Positions 34,088 through 43,545 are shown, counted from the first letter of the stretch. The stretch is 64,000 bases of DNA from Gracilimonas sp964505215 (GCA_964505215.1 CAZDGU010000007.1:1-64000), one strand, 5' to 3'. Notes: generated by a model not told the origin, from the sequence alone. Numbers and translations: made by a program.

Positions 34088-34572
34088 TATTTAGCTTTTG
34101 TCCGTACAAAAAAGGCTACGGCTGCGGTTGTAATTATTCCCATCATTAAAGAGCCAATTACACTTTGTGTGATATAGCTTTTGAGGTTAAAATAAGCCTC
34201 GGCTTCTGCTTGTGAAGAATGAAAGCCGCTTTCAACGGAATAGGCAATTACATTTGGGAAATATTCCGGGGTAATTACGGTAGAAATAATCCACTGTGTG
34301 AGTGGGGCAAAGGCTGTTATGATTAGCGTAATAATTAATCCTGAAATCAAGCCTTGTTTATAAGACATTCGCCCATTGTGGTCTATTTTCTTTTTCTCCT
34401 TTAAAGCAAACACGTACACTAATATTGCGGGAATAGCATACAAGTTGGTCAGATACATGTGCTTATCTATGTGGGTACTGTGCAGTCCTACCCATTTTTC
34501 TAAGAGCATCCATAGCAGAGACATTATTACAAATATTAGAGCCCATTTTATTTCGAGTTTAATTCTTGTCAT
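34087..34572 (-). CDS. DUF4199 family membrane protein
   Basis: A 161-residue integral membrane protein with about four helices: near 9-28 (WALIFVIMSLLWMLLEKW), 44-57 (AIPAILVYVFAL), 70-95 (QGLISGLIITLIITAF) and 138-155. The RMSYKQGLISG and FHSSQAEAEAYFNLKSYI segments match the DUF4199 pattern found across Bacteroidota. No function is known. The stop codon lies at the edge of the shared terminator. Confidence 0.75.
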   Translation of the reverse strand: MTRIKLEIKWALIFVIMSLLWMLLEKWVGLHSTHIDKHMYLTNLYAIPAILVYVFALKEKKKIDHNGRMSYKQGLISGLIITLIITAFAPLTQWIISTVITPEYFPNVIAYSVESGFHSSQAEAEAYFNLKSYITQSVIGSLMMGIITTAAVAFFVRTKAK

Positions 34573-34745
34573 ACTTTGGTGTTAAATAGTGGGTGATTTC
34601 TTGCATCAATTCAACAAGTTTATTTTGGTTGATGCATGAGGTATTAAAGCAGAATAATTAATTCCGGCTTTTTTACCAACAAATTCTACTTATAGGTTCA
34701 ATTATTTTTAGAAATCGAGTTTATGATAGCTGCTGACAAGAATTA

Positions 34746-35627
34746 CTATTCACAATCAAGATTCTTGCTTTCATCCACCGGATAAAAAGGTTTGCTAATT
34801 ACCCCTTCATCACTGAATAGCGAAGCTTTTGTTGAGTCTTGGAGTACTTCAGTAATGCGGGCAAATTGATGATTGATTGAAGCGCTGTCTTGCACTAATC
34901 GAATGCCGTGGCTGTAATCTGCATAAGCCGCAATGTGGCCGGCGTAAACCGGTTGAATAGGATGTCCATTTTTTTGATGCCAGCCGTAAATAACCACCCG
35001 CCGTGAAGAATGTCCGTAAATCTTATTGGAGATGATGACATCTTTTTTGTTTCCTGCTACCAGTTTTCCCAATGGATAAGTAATTAGAGAATCTTTCCGT
35101 TGTTTTTGCACCATTCTGCTGTGCTTCCACATTATTGGGATTGAGGTCATTTCAGGGCTTGGAGGAATTGGAGAAGGGGTTAGTTTCAGCGATGCATGTT
35201 CCCAAATCTGGTCAGCCATTAGCTTAGTAGGAAGGGTGAAGTCAATGGCGGTTGATATCTTCTGGGCCAGCGCAGGTGTCATAGGTATTGAGAAGTAATC
35301 ACTGTTTGAACCAATGGCTAAATAATCGGGGAGTACAAAATAAGTTACTTTATAAGTTGAATCCTGAATGGTTTTAGAAAATGAAATAGGAATCAGCTTG
35401 CGCAGAAAGTCAGGTATATTCCCATTCAGTATTTCTTGGCAAATTTTGTTCTCCCGATCTGTTAAGCTGAAGTCTGCTACTCGGTCTTTAAAAGCACTGC
35501 CCGAAATAGCATCAGCTGCACGAGGAGGAACCGGAAGCTGCTGTGCATGCAGCATTGGAGAAATTGTCATTACAAAAAGCAATGTTGCAAATTTGGATAC
35601 TGCTGAAATAGAGAAACGAGATCTCAT
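34746..35627 (-). CDS. Secreted protein of unknown function
   Basis: A 293-residue exported protein. A signal peptide ends at SPMLHAQQ (cleavage near residue 28). The mature part contains a His- and Tyr-rich stretch (VVIYGWHQKNGHPIQPVYAG, then HIAAYADYSHGIRLV), with residues that could form a catalytic or metal site, and a nearby VIISNKIY. I recall related sequences across Bacteroidota and Planctomycetota without an assigned role. It is 12 bp downstream of the NamZ-family gene on the same strand, so a role in processing cell-wall fragments is possible. Confidence 0.6.
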   Translation of the reverse strand: MRSRFSISAVSKFATLLFVMTISPMLHAQQLPVPPRAADAISGSAFKDRVADFSLTDRENKICQEILNGNIPDFLRKLIPISFSKTIQDSTYKVTYFVLPDYLAIGSNSDYFSIPMTPALAQKISTAIDFTLPTKLMADQIWEHASLKLTPSPIPPSPEMTSIPIMWKHSRMVQKQRKDSLITYPLGKLVAGNKKDVIISNKIYGHSSRRVVIYGWHQKNGHPIQPVYAGHIAAYADYSHGIRLVQDSASINHQFARITEVLQDSTKASLFSDEGVISKPFYPVDESKNLDCE

Positions 35628-35639
35628 TGAAATACGTAT

Positions 35640-36827
35640 TTAAAAGAGGTGTGAACCGAGAGATTCAGTTAATATAAAAGTAAAAGGCGTTACCAAATCT
35701 TCCCACTCATTCTTGCGGAGTTTTGTGTGAATTGGAGGAGCTTTTTTTATAGACCGAAAAGCATTTCTAATGCCCAGTAATTTATCTAAATGTCTACCGC
35801 CGGTAGGATTGGCGTTTGTTTTATAAAGCCGCTCTTTACAATCGTTTGGGTACTCTTTGATGAGATATTTTAAAATTTCGATTCCTAAAAAAACAGGTCG
35901 GAGAGCCTGCTCATTCGTTACTTTTAAGCGTAAACCATGACAGACTTCACCTTCGTGGATACCCCAATCCGGCGTATATTTGGCAGTTGAAAAAGAAACA
36001 CCGGGAATACTCAATGTTTCAAGGTGATTTTTGAAAGCAGCCGCATCAATCCAGGGAGCGCCTAAAACTTTGAAATCCAAATCGGTGCCTCTGCCTTCAT
36101 TCACGTTGATGCCTTCCAGCAGACCCAAACCGGGATAAAGCAAAGCGGTTTCGGCATCCTTTATGGCAGGAGAGGTGGGAGTAAAGCTCCAGTTTTCCTT
36201 TTCAGAATAATCTTTTCTATTCCAATTGCAGACTTTAACAATCTCCAAGTCAAGGTTTTGAATATGGTTGTTTAAAAAGTAGTTGGCCAGTTCACCAAGC
36301 GTGCAGCTGTGCCGGATTGGGATGCTCCATCTTCCCAAAAAAGAAGTACAATCAGCTTCTAAAAGAGGACCTTCGGCTTTAGCTAAATCTCCGCTCAGTG
36401 GATTAGGTCTGTCCAGTATGATGAGTTTTTTGTCATGTTCGGCACAGGCTTCCATGATGTGAGTCATCGTCCACAGGTAGGTATAAAATCGACAACCCAC
36501 GTCGGGAATATCAAAAATGACGGCATCTATATCTTGTACATCTTTTTCGGTAGGCGCCAGCTTATCAGCGTACAGACTGGTGACGGGTAACTGGGTCAGC
36601 TCATCGGTTTCATCAGAAACCCGCGCGCCATCGGCGGCATGTGCAGAAAGTCCGTGCTCCGGAGAAAACAGCTTCACGATGTTAAATCCCGCATTAATTA
36701 AAGCCACTCTCGACTTCACCCCAAAAGCATTCCGGGCCGCATCATTCGTTAACAGACCAAACCGAACATTTTTAAAATGATGAGCTGACTTACAAAATTC
36801 ATCGACACCAAAAACTGTTCTTTTCAT
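35640..36827 (-). CDS. Exo-beta-N-acetylmuramidase, NamZ/DUF1343 family
   Basis: A 395-residue protein of the DUF1343 family, whose characterised member NamZ (YbbC of Bacillus subtilis) removes N-acetylmuramic acid from the non-reducing ends of peptidoglycan fragments. Family segments are FGLLTNDAAR, KLFSPEHGLSA, FDIPDVGCRFYTYLWTM, LDRPNPLSG and NVNEGRGTDLDFKVLGAPW. The protein lacks an N-terminal signal peptide (MKRTVFGVDEFCKSAH), so it appears cytosolic, unlike the secreted NamZ of Bacillus; it may digest imported fragments. It is followed by the secreted unknown protein 12 bp later. No MurNAc kinase or transporter is adjacent. Confidence 0.82.
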   Translation of the reverse strand: MKRTVFGVDEFCKSAHHFKNVRFGLLTNDAARNAFGVKSRVALINAGFNIVKLFSPEHGLSAHAADGARVSDETDELTQLPVTSLYADKLAPTEKDVQDIDAVIFDIPDVGCRFYTYLWTMTHIMEACAEHDKKLIILDRPNPLSGDLAKAEGPLLEADCTSFLGRWSIPIRHSCTLGELANYFLNNHIQNLDLEIVKVCNWNRKDYSEKENWSFTPTSPAIKDAETALLYPGLGLLEGINVNEGRGTDLDFKVLGAPWIDAAAFKNHLETLSIPGVSFSTAKYTPDWGIHEGEVCHGLRLKVTNEQALRPVFLGIEILKYLIKEYPNDCKERLYKTNANPTGGRHLDKLLGIRNAFRSIKKAPPIHTKLRKNEWEDLVTPFTFILTESLGSHLF

Positions 36828-37092
36828 AATTACCTTTTAAATTTTAACAAGAATGCAATAAATGGCAACGATATTCTGCGTACCTGTGTTGGCGTAACTG
36901 CTATAACTTTCAATTTAGTAAGAAGTAATTTAATTTAACTGCGTTATTAACACTCAATGCTTTTCGGCTGTAAGATAAATTCTGCCATTTGTTTGGTGTC
37001 AGCCTCACGTCATACTTGTTGCAATAGTTTCGGATAAGTCTCTGCCTGCAATGTACCTCACGTAAAATAATTACCGCACTTTTTTCAGTTAC

Positions 37093-37110
37093 GGCTAATA
37101 AATTTTAGCC
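37093..37110 (+). promoter_or_regulatory. Inverted repeat upstream of the BCCT gene
   Basis: GGCTAA (37093-37098) pairs with TTAGCC (37105-37110). It lies 31 bp before the ATG and may form a leader hairpin or a regulator site. The rest of 36828-37141 shows no other feature. Confidence 0.25.
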
Positions 37111-37141
37111 ATCTCATTTTTTAAAAGCACCGTTAAGTTTT

Positions 37142-38734
37142 ATGTCCAAAATCACCAGAAGTAAACACTTTGTTGCTAACAAAGTAGTCTTTTTTGTTTC
37201 ATTGGCATTAATCCTTTTGCTAATCGTTATTGGAGTGGCTTTTCCGGAAGCAATGAACGAAAAGTTAAGCAGTTTCAGGTTGTGGACATCAAATAAATTT
37301 GGATGGTTCTTTGTTCTCACCGTTAATATCATACTCATATTTTCGATTTATATAGCTTTTTCCAGGTTTGGTAAAATACGAATAGGCGGTCCTGATGCCC
37401 GGCCCACGTACAGTAAAGCCTCTTGGTTTGCCATGCTATTCAGTGCCGGAATGGGGATTGGCATTATGTTTTACAGTATTGGAGAGCCCGTTACACATTT
37501 TGGAGATCCACCGCGGCATGTTAACAATAGTCTTGAAGCCGCCAAACAAGCTATGGAGTTTACCAGTTTGCACTGGGGCTTGCATACATGGGCGATTTAC
37601 GCTTTAGTTGGCCTGGCGCTGGCGTTTTTCGCCTATAATAAAAATCTTCCAATGACCTTCAGATCTGCATTTTATCCCTTTATAGGAGCTAAAATAAACG
37701 GGGGTTGGGGTGATTTAATTGATATCTTATCCGCATTGGCAACTGTATTTGGTTTGGCAACCTCCTTAGGCTTAGGGGTACTGCAGGTATCAGCAGGATT
37801 TGATTTTCTTTACGATTGGCAGGTCTCGCCAACGGCACAGATTGTTATAATTTTAGTAGTCATCGGAATTGCTACAATTTCAGTTTTCTTGGGGGTTGAG
37901 AAAGGAGTTAAAAATTTGAGTACGGCCAATATGTATATGGCTCTATTTCTCATTGTTTTTGTATTTGTGTTGGGACCAACTCTGCCAATTTTAAGAGGTT
38001 TTGTTGAAAATACCGGCTCCTATATTGCTAATTTGACCGACATCAGCACCTGGAATGAAATTTATACAAACTCCCATTGGCAAAATACCTGGACCATTTT
38101 TTATTGGGGATGGTGGATTGCCTGGTCGCCTTTTGTTGGAAGCTTTATTGCACAGATTTCAAGAGGGAGAACTGTAAAAGAATTTATGTTAGGAGTAGTC
38201 GTAGTTCCCTCCTTAGTTGCCATTTTCTGGATGAATGTATTTGGAGGGAGTGCCCTTGACATGATAATTGGCGGGGATTCTACCATGTTGCGTGCTGTTC
38301 AGGAAGATGTAACCTCATCGCTATTTATCTTTTTACAGAACTTTCCTTTAGTCGAATTTTCTTCACTTTTGGCTATAATTTTAGTTTTCTCATTTTTTAT
38401 AACCTCATCAGACTCCGGTTCGTTAGTAATAAACACTATTACTGCCGGAACGGAAGGTGAAAATACGCCCGTTTGGCAGCGTGTTTTTTGGTCGTTTATG
38501 CAGGGGGGCGTTGCTATTGCTCTGCTGTTGAGTGGAGGTTTAGCTGCACTTCAAACCGGAGTAATAGCCGTGGGCTTACCTTTTGCAGTAGTTCTGCTGG
38601 TGCTCTGTTACAGTTTACATAAAGGATTGAAGGTGGAATATGAGAAGAACCGGAAAGCCCTGAAAGCAAAACAGGAAGAAAGTTATAAAGAAACCATTAA
38701 CAGAATAGTCGAAGAAGAACAAAACAACGAATAA
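37142..38734 (+). CDS. BCCT-family betaine/carnitine/choline transporter
   Basis: A 530-residue secondary transporter for quaternary ammonium compounds such as glycine betaine, in the inner membrane with 12 helices. The signature AGMGIGIMFYSIGEPV and the Trp-rich GWWIAWSPFVGSFIAQISRG are present, and WGLHTWAIYALVGLAL is the conserved helix. The AGMGIG part follows the Na+-coupled pattern. The hydrophilic C-terminal tail (about residue 497 to the end) is charged and may sense osmolality, as in related carriers. It is 2 bp upstream of a universal stress protein gene, forming an operon. This fits osmotic adaptation, along with the OpuC-like ABC system at 61647. Confidence 0.9.
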   Translation: MSKITRSKHFVANKVVFFVSLALILLLIVIGVAFPEAMNEKLSSFRLWTSNKFGWFFVLTVNIILIFSIYIAFSRFGKIRIGGPDARPTYSKASWFAMLFSAGMGIGIMFYSIGEPVTHFGDPPRHVNNSLEAAKQAMEFTSLHWGLHTWAIYALVGLALAFFAYNKNLPMTFRSAFYPFIGAKINGGWGDLIDILSALATVFGLATSLGLGVLQVSAGFDFLYDWQVSPTAQIVIILVVIGIATISVFLGVEKGVKNLSTANMYMALFLIVFVFVLGPTLPILRGFVENTGSYIANLTDISTWNEIYTNSHWQNTWTIFYWGWWIAWSPFVGSFIAQISRGRTVKEFMLGVVVVPSLVAIFWMNVFGGSALDMIIGGDSTMLRAVQEDVTSSLFIFLQNFPLVEFSSLLAIILVFSFFITSSDSGSLVINTITAGTEGENTPVWQRVFWSFMQGGVAIALLLSGGLAALQTGVIAVGLPFAVVLLVLCYSLHKGLKVEYEKNRKALKAKQEESYKETINRIVEEEQNNE

Positions 38735-38736
38735 TT

Positions 38737-39609
38737 ATGCTTGTTTCAAAAGAACCTCTACACCTCCTTGTTGGCATCGACCTGTCTGAAATGGACCGTT
38801 ATCTTTTCAACTATATCAATACCTTAGATCAGGTGTTAGATATTGAAAAAATTACATTTCTGCATAATATAAAAATAGGTGAATTACCGGCAGGAATGCT
38901 TTCAGCAGACAGGTTAGAAGAAATTAAAGGCAAAATAACCAGGAGAACCGAAAGGGAGATTAGTTTAGCGGAAGTCGCTCAACCATTTGATATTCAAGTA
39001 ACTTCGGAACGTTTTTCCGAAACCAGTTTTACCAATATTTCTAAAAAACAGCAGTTTGATTTACTTGTTCTCGGGAATAAGCAGAATTTAAGAGGGAATG
39101 GGGCATTACTTCATAAATTAGTAAGATTATTTCCGGCACCCGTTTTATTGGTTCCTGAAACGTACAAAACTCCAATCAAAACAATAGTTCAGGCCATAAC
39201 TTTTTCGAGATACACCGAGGGCATAGTCAACTGGGCTAACAGATTCAAAGAAAGCAAGCCCGTAGCTGAGATAAAAAAATTGCCGGTTAATGTTTCTAAG
39301 CTTTTTTACTATCCGCTTATGAGGCCGGCAGAAATCGAGAAGGTGACAAAAGCAGATATTCAAGCCAAAGAGAAAAAGTGGACTGAAAAATTTCCTGCTA
39401 ATAAACCCCTTAAAGTCATATCGGCCGAAGATAAAGGAGTTGCAACTACTCTAAGCGGATATGCAATTCAACAGGAAGCTGATGTATTAATTCTTGGAAT
39501 AAAGAGTGACTCCAAGATTAAAAATTTGTTTATAGGCAGCGTGGCAAATGAGTTGTTGGTAACGCCCACAGATATTTCTTTACTGTTTGTGAAGCCAATA
39601 AAAAGATGA
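38737..39609 (+). CDS. Universal stress protein, tandem-domain
   Basis: A 290-residue cytosolic protein with two USP domains (about 1-145 and 150-290). The first ends in PAPVLLVPE and the second in PTDISLLFVKP, the usual final strand. The ATP-binding G-x2-G-x9-GS motif is degenerate in the second domain (GIKSDSKIKNLFIGS), so nucleotide binding is doubtful. It is 2 bp downstream of the BCCT gene and most likely modulates or accompanies osmotic stress uptake. The 231-bp gap after it holds no gene I can support. Confidence 0.8.
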   Translation: MLVSKEPLHLLVGIDLSEMDRYLFNYINTLDQVLDIEKITFLHNIKIGELPAGMLSADRLEEIKGKITRRTEREISLAEVAQPFDIQVTSERFSETSFTNISKKQQFDLLVLGNKQNLRGNGALLHKLVRLFPAPVLLVPETYKTPIKTIVQAITFSRYTEGIVNWANRFKESKPVAEIKKLPVNVSKLFYYPLMRPAEIEKVTKADIQAKEKKWTEKFPANKPLKVISAEDKGVATTLSGYAIQQEADVLILGIKSDSKIKNLFIGSVANELLVTPTDISLLFVKPIKR

Positions 39610-39840
39610 AATTCTATTCAGCATTAATTGGCACTAATCAAATGCGAGAGTTTTTATCAGTTAACGACAGATTAAAAAACTGTTTTATTCGCTTAGATTG
39701 CTTTAAGATTATTTGGTGAGCACTCGTGGCCGATAGTAACAACAGAGTAAAATGAGCATTATTCACTTTACCCCGTTTCAGATTTAGGTTACTACTTTTA
39801 TAAAGGCACAATGATGACTAACCAAAGTTAATTCCAAAGT

Positions 39841-40698
39841 CTAACTACTTAAAAACAACGGAACGGGGCTGTTCTTTACCAGCTCGTGCGTAACCGAGCC
39901 AAAGGTTAAACGTCGGATGGCAGATACTGAATGGGCGCCAAGCACAATTAAGTCGGCATCGGTATCCTTAACGTGATTTATAATATGCTTTCCGGCTCCG
40001 CCTTTTTCATCAAGCAGCAGCTGGTTTATTTTCTCATAGCCGTGGGCTTTTAAATACTCTTGGGCTTGGTTCATAATTAACCGGGCACGCTCAGTGGCTT
40101 CTTCCTTTTTGCGGTTGCAAGCATAAACCAAATCAAGCTCAATATCACTTCCAAATGGTTGCAGCTGAACAAACCATTGCATAGCATAAGCAGAGGCTTT
40201 GCTGCCGTCATGCGCAATTACCGCGCGGCGTATGGGACGGTATGAATCAGTAACCATTAGGGTGGGGCCGGCACCTTTTTTCACAATATTAGCTAAGGTT
40301 TTGGTTTCTATTTTAGGCCGGTTGTAAAAGAAGTGAGACTCTCTTCCAATAACCAATAAATCGTGATATTTAGAATCTTCTATAATGTGTTCGTGCGGAA
40401 CTCCTTCATGCATAAACTTGGAATGATTCACCCCGGATTCTTCCACCATAGATTTAAAGTTTTTAAGCTGTTTTTCTGCAGCTTTTCTTGACTCCTCGGT
40501 TAAATTTTCTCTGAGCTCTTTGGCATAATGGATGGTTCCTATGCCGCCTCCGCCAACCGTGTCGCTAATGGCTTCTAAATCTACTACGGCGAGACCTGTG
40601 AGGCTTGCGTTATACCTTTCTGCCAGTTTTATGGCATATTTGGTGGCAATAGCTGTAATAATTTCTCGGTCAAGAGCTACTAAAATTCGTTTTAACAT
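39841..40698 (-). CDS. Universal stress protein, tandem-domain
   Basis: A 285-residue protein with two USP domains (about 1-150 and 155-285). Start and end are typical: MLKRILVALDRE and VKNSPVPLFLSS. The motif near the end is GAHSVSAIRRLTFGSV, a near-canonical ATP-type motif in which the second Gly is Ser. A separate transcript from the neighbouring USP, which it faces in convergent orientation, with 231 bp between them. Function in this organism is unknown. Confidence 0.85.
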   Translation of the reverse strand: MLKRILVALDREIITAIATKYAIKLAERYNASLTGLAVVDLEAISDTVGGGGIGTIHYAKELRENLTEESRKAAEKQLKNFKSMVEESGVNHSKFMHEGVPHEHIIEDSKYHDLLVIGRESHFFYNRPKIETKTLANIVKKGAGPTLMVTDSYRPIRRAVIAHDGSKASAYAMQWFVQLQPFGSDIELDLVYACNRKKEEATERARLIMNQAQEYLKAHGYEKINQLLLDEKGGAGKHIINHVKDTDADLIVLGAHSVSAIRRLTFGSVTHELVKNSPVPLFLSS

Positions 40699-40910
40699 GG
40701 TGTCTTTGTTTTAATGTTTATGCTTTTGCTAAATATAATAAACTCTTTATTTCACATTCCCAACGAACTGAATGGGTTTTGCTATAGGAATGCCAATTCT
40801 AAATTATAGATTAAAGAAAGTTATTGAATTGATATAAGAGGGCAGGGGTTCTGCTGCGTCTAAATGATCAAATTATTCAGCACACAGTAATTAAAAAAGA
40901 AAATATGAGC

Positions 40911-40935
40911 AAAAAAAAGACCTCAAAAGAGGCCT
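40911..40935 (-). terminator. Rho-independent terminator of the TPR protein transcript
   Basis: On the minus strand AGGCCTC, TTTT loop, GAGGTCT, then TTTTTTTT. It lies 28 bp downstream of the TPR gene stop, at the end of the long aminoacyl-tRNA synthetase/ymdB/lolD run. Confidence 0.85.
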
Positions 40936-40962
40936 TAAAATAAAAAACAGTGAAAATTGTAA

Positions 40963-41646
40963 TTACTTTGCAGTAATCATTCCCTGAAGGCGTTGTGCTT
41001 CGGTTATTTGCATGCTTTGCGGGTAATCTTCTACAATGCGATTAGCTATTTCATTGGCCTTATCAGCATTTCCGGCTTTGTAATAAGCTTGTGCAGCTTC
41101 CAGCAGGTTTGCAGGAGTGGTTACATCATTTTTATCCCAATTAGATGCTTCCATAAACTTCTTGGCAGCAGCTGTGTAATTTTCGTTGGCTAACAATAAC
41201 TTACCGTGAAAACTTAAAGGACCTACACCGAGAATTCCTTTGGGTACTTTAAATTCTTCCATGAATTCGAGTGCGTTTTCAATATCGCCAAGCTCAAAAC
41301 TCGAAACGGCCGCATAAAAGCTGGCCATATTTCCGGCTTTAGTTCGCGGAAATTCGTCTGAAATTTGATCGAAGCCATAGGTCAGCTCAAAATCATCGCC
41401 GTACAGTGCATTTTCGTAATCTGCCTGCGAATAGTAATTTTCGGCTATCGAGAGCAACTGCTGAGCTTTTTGCTCCTGAGCTCCGGAGTAGTAGTTATAG
41501 CCTACTATGCCACCAATTACTACAATAAGCGCAATGGCTGCTGTAGTAATCATCGTCTTGTTTTCGTTGTAGTAAGCTGCTGCTCGATTGTAGTTATCAA
41601 TTAGCGGATCGGATTCTAATTCTTCTTTTGAAAGCCGTTTTGACAT
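40963..41646 (-). CDS. Membrane-anchored TPR protein (YfgM-like)
   Basis: A 227-residue protein with a single N-terminal transmembrane helix near 36-52 (TTAAIALIVVIGGIVGYNYY), preceded by a cytosolic segment (SKRLSKEELESDPLIDNYN), so the TPR domain faces the periplasm. Repeats run from about 60 to the end: QLLSIAENYYSQADYENAL, SFYAAVSSFELGDIENAL and NLLEAAQAYYKAGNADKAN. The architecture resembles YfgM/TPR_21 proteins, which assist periplasmic chaperones or the Sec translocon. It ends the minus-strand gene run, 70 bp downstream of lolD. Confidence 0.8.
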   Translation of the reverse strand: MSKRLSKEELESDPLIDNYNRAAAYYNENKTMITTAAIALIVVIGGIVGYNYYSGAQEQKAQQLLSIAENYYSQADYENALYGDDFELTYGFDQISDEFPRTKAGNMASFYAAVSSFELGDIENALEFMEEFKVPKGILGVGPLSFHGKLLLANENYTAAAKKFMEASNWDKNDVTTPANLLEAAQAYYKAGNADKANEIANRIVEDYPQSMQITEAQRLQGMITAK

Positions 41647-41716
41647 AATTATTTGTTTGTAATAGCTGTTATTTTAAGGGGGTAAAAATAGGACTGTTTT
41701 AGGACTTCACAAAACA

Positions 41717-42412
41717 TTAAAGTGATTCTAAAATCCCATCTTTTAATTCGAGTATAGTATCAGAGCGTTCTGCAATTTCTTTTTCGTGCGTAATCAGTAA
41801 TACCGACACGCCCATGGTTTCCCGAAGCTCAAAAAGCTGATCCAAAATCAGGTTTGTATTATCAAGATCCAGGTTTCCGGTGGGTTCATCGGCTAAAATA
41901 ACGCGGGGATTATTCATAAGCGCCCGTGCCATAGAAACCCGCTGCTGCTCGCCTCCGGAGAGTTGCGTAGGTCTGTGATCGGCGCGAGCTTCAATCCCAA
42001 AAATACCGAGCAGCTCGTGGGCTCTTTTAAAAGCCTTGTCTGTTGAGGTTCCTGCAATAAGGGCGGGCATCGCTACATTTTCAAGCGCATTAAATTCGGG
42101 CAGAAGATGATGGAACTGAAATACAAACCCGATATATTTATTTCTAAAATCAGCTAAATCATCGGCTTTATATCCTGAAATATTTTTACCGTCCCACAGC
42201 ACCTCGCCGCTGTCTGCACGATCTAATCCTCCCAAAATATGCAACAGCGTACTTTTACCGCTTCCGCTTGAGCCGACAATAGCAGTAACAGAGCCCTCGT
42301 GAAGAACTAAATTCATTCCTTGCAAAACCTTAAGCTCGTCTTTGTCGGGACCGCCGGGAAAGCTTTTGTATAATTTTCTTGCTTCAAGTACGGTTTTAGC
42401 CTTTTCCATCAA
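41717..42412 (-). CDS. lolD: ABC transporter ATP-binding protein, LolD type
   Basis: A 231-residue ATPase of the LolD/MacB group. Walker A is GSSGSGKST, the Q-loop region is FVFQFHHLLPEF, the signature LSGGEQQRV is followed by Walker B (VILADEPTGNLD), and the H-loop is LLITHEK. FQFHHLLPEF is typical of LolD. It would power the LolC/E-like permease encoded at 3564-4790, 37 kb away in this window. It overlaps the ymdB-type gene by 4 bp (ATGA), so the two are translationally coupled. Confidence 0.85.
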   Translation of the reverse strand: MMEKAKTVLEARKLYKSFPGGPDKDELKVLQGMNLVLHEGSVTAIVGSSGSGKSTLLHILGGLDRADSGEVLWDGKNISGYKADDLADFRNKYIGFVFQFHHLLPEFNALENVAMPALIAGTSTDKAFKRAHELLGIFGIEARADHRPTQLSGGEQQRVSMARALMNNPRVILADEPTGNLDLDNTNLILDQLFELRETMGVSVLLITHEKEIAERSDTILELKDGILESL

Positions 42413-43224
42413 TCCTCAATAGAGTTTTTTAATCCGGGATAGATAATCGGTTCAATGTGCACACATTTCCCGGTTTCTACATCAACTTTAGCTAAAACAC
42501 CATTTAGCTGATTATTCCCTTTGGCGGGCTGATATTTTTGGTGAACGCCGGTCATATATCGTTTTAAAGCTACCTTTCTGCTCATGCCAATGCAAGAGTC
42601 GAAAGAGCCGGTCATGCCGGCATCAGTCAGGTAGCCTAAGCCCTGCGGAAGAATTCGGGCATCGTTGGTTTGAACGTGCGTATGAGTACCCACCAGCACG
42701 GAAGCTTTTCCATCAACATGCCAGCCCATAGATATTTTTTCTGCTGTGGCTTCGGCGTGAAAGTCAATGAAAATGAGATTGGTTTCTTCCCTCATTTTTT
42801 CCAGCGCCCATTCTGCAGCTGTAAATGGATCATCAATGGCTTTCATAAAAGTGCGGCCTTGCAAATTCAGCACGCCAATTTTAACATTTTTATTTGGCAC
42901 TTCGTGAATGCTAAAGCCGAGTCCGGCATTTCCCTTTGGGTAGTTAAGAGGGCGGAGGATGTGGTCGTGTTCGCGCATATAATCAAACACTTTCCATTTA
43001 TCAAAGGAATGATCACCTCCTGTAACTACATGTACTCCAAGGTCTAATAAGTTTTTTATAATGTGCCGGTTGGTGCCAAATCCCTCGTGAGAGTTTTCGG
43101 CATTTGCAATCACAAAGTCGGCATTATATTTAGTAATTAAGCTGGGCAGAAAGGTGTTAACCATTTCAAGACCGGGCTCGCCAACAATGTCGCCAACAAA
43201 AAAAATGCTGATAGTATCAGCCAA
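42409..43224 (-). CDS. ymdB: YmdB-family metallophosphoesterase
   Basis: A 271-residue calcineurin-like phosphoesterase of the TIGR00282/YmdB group, which hydrolyses cyclic nucleotides in Bacillus. Metal-ligand motifs: FVGDIVGEPG, NAENSHEGFG, GGDHSFD, FHAEATAEK, and GTHTHVQT. The start MADTISIFFVGDIVGE is typical. It overlaps lolD by 4 bp and starts 27 bp after zapA. Its substrate in this organism is unknown. Confidence 0.9.
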   Translation of the reverse strand: MADTISIFFVGDIVGEPGLEMVNTFLPSLITKYNADFVIANAENSHEGFGTNRHIIKNLLDLGVHVVTGGDHSFDKWKVFDYMREHDHILRPLNYPKGNAGLGFSIHEVPNKNVKIGVLNLQGRTFMKAIDDPFTAAEWALEKMREETNLIFIDFHAEATAEKISMGWHVDGKASVLVGTHTHVQTNDARILPQGLGYLTDAGMTGSFDSCIGMSRKVALKRYMTGVHQKYQPAKGNNQLNGVLAKVDVETGKCVHIEPIIYPGLKNSIED

Positions 43225-43251
43225 AGTATGCTCCTGTTCGTTAGTGTGCTT

Positions 43252-43545
43252 TTATTCTTTAATTTCTTTCAGTAATCGGCTAAGGCTGTTGTTTACGCGC
43301 TCCATCAGCACTTCTTCACCTTCTTCGAGCTCGCTATTCAAACTGCGCGCTTCAAAAAGCTCTTCTGCAATGCTGAGTGCTGCCAGTACCATAACGGTAG
43401 ATTCGGGCTGCTTTACCAATTGTGTGCGGTAGTTTTTAAAACGCTCATCCACAAATTTACAAATCCGAAGCATTGCTTCTTCTTGATGATCTTCTACCTT
43501 AAGCGGGTATTGCTTGCCCATTATGGAAACTCTAATCGATTTCAT
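43252..43545 (-). CDS. zapA: Cell division protein ZapA
   Basis: A 97-residue ZapA-family protein that bundles FtsZ at the division site. The N-terminal beta part (SIRVSIMGKQYPLKVEDHQEE in part), the AALSIAEELFEARS helix and a C-terminal coiled coil (EEGEEVLMERVNNSLSRLL) match. It overlaps the preceding coiled-coil gene by 4 bp (43542-43545), indicating coupling. Both are located between pheT and ymdB. Confidence 0.88.
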   Translation of the reverse strand: MKSIRVSIMGKQYPLKVEDHQEEAMLRICKFVDERFKNYRTQLVKQPESTVMVLAALSIAEELFEARSLNSELEEGEEVLMERVNNSLSRLLKEIKE

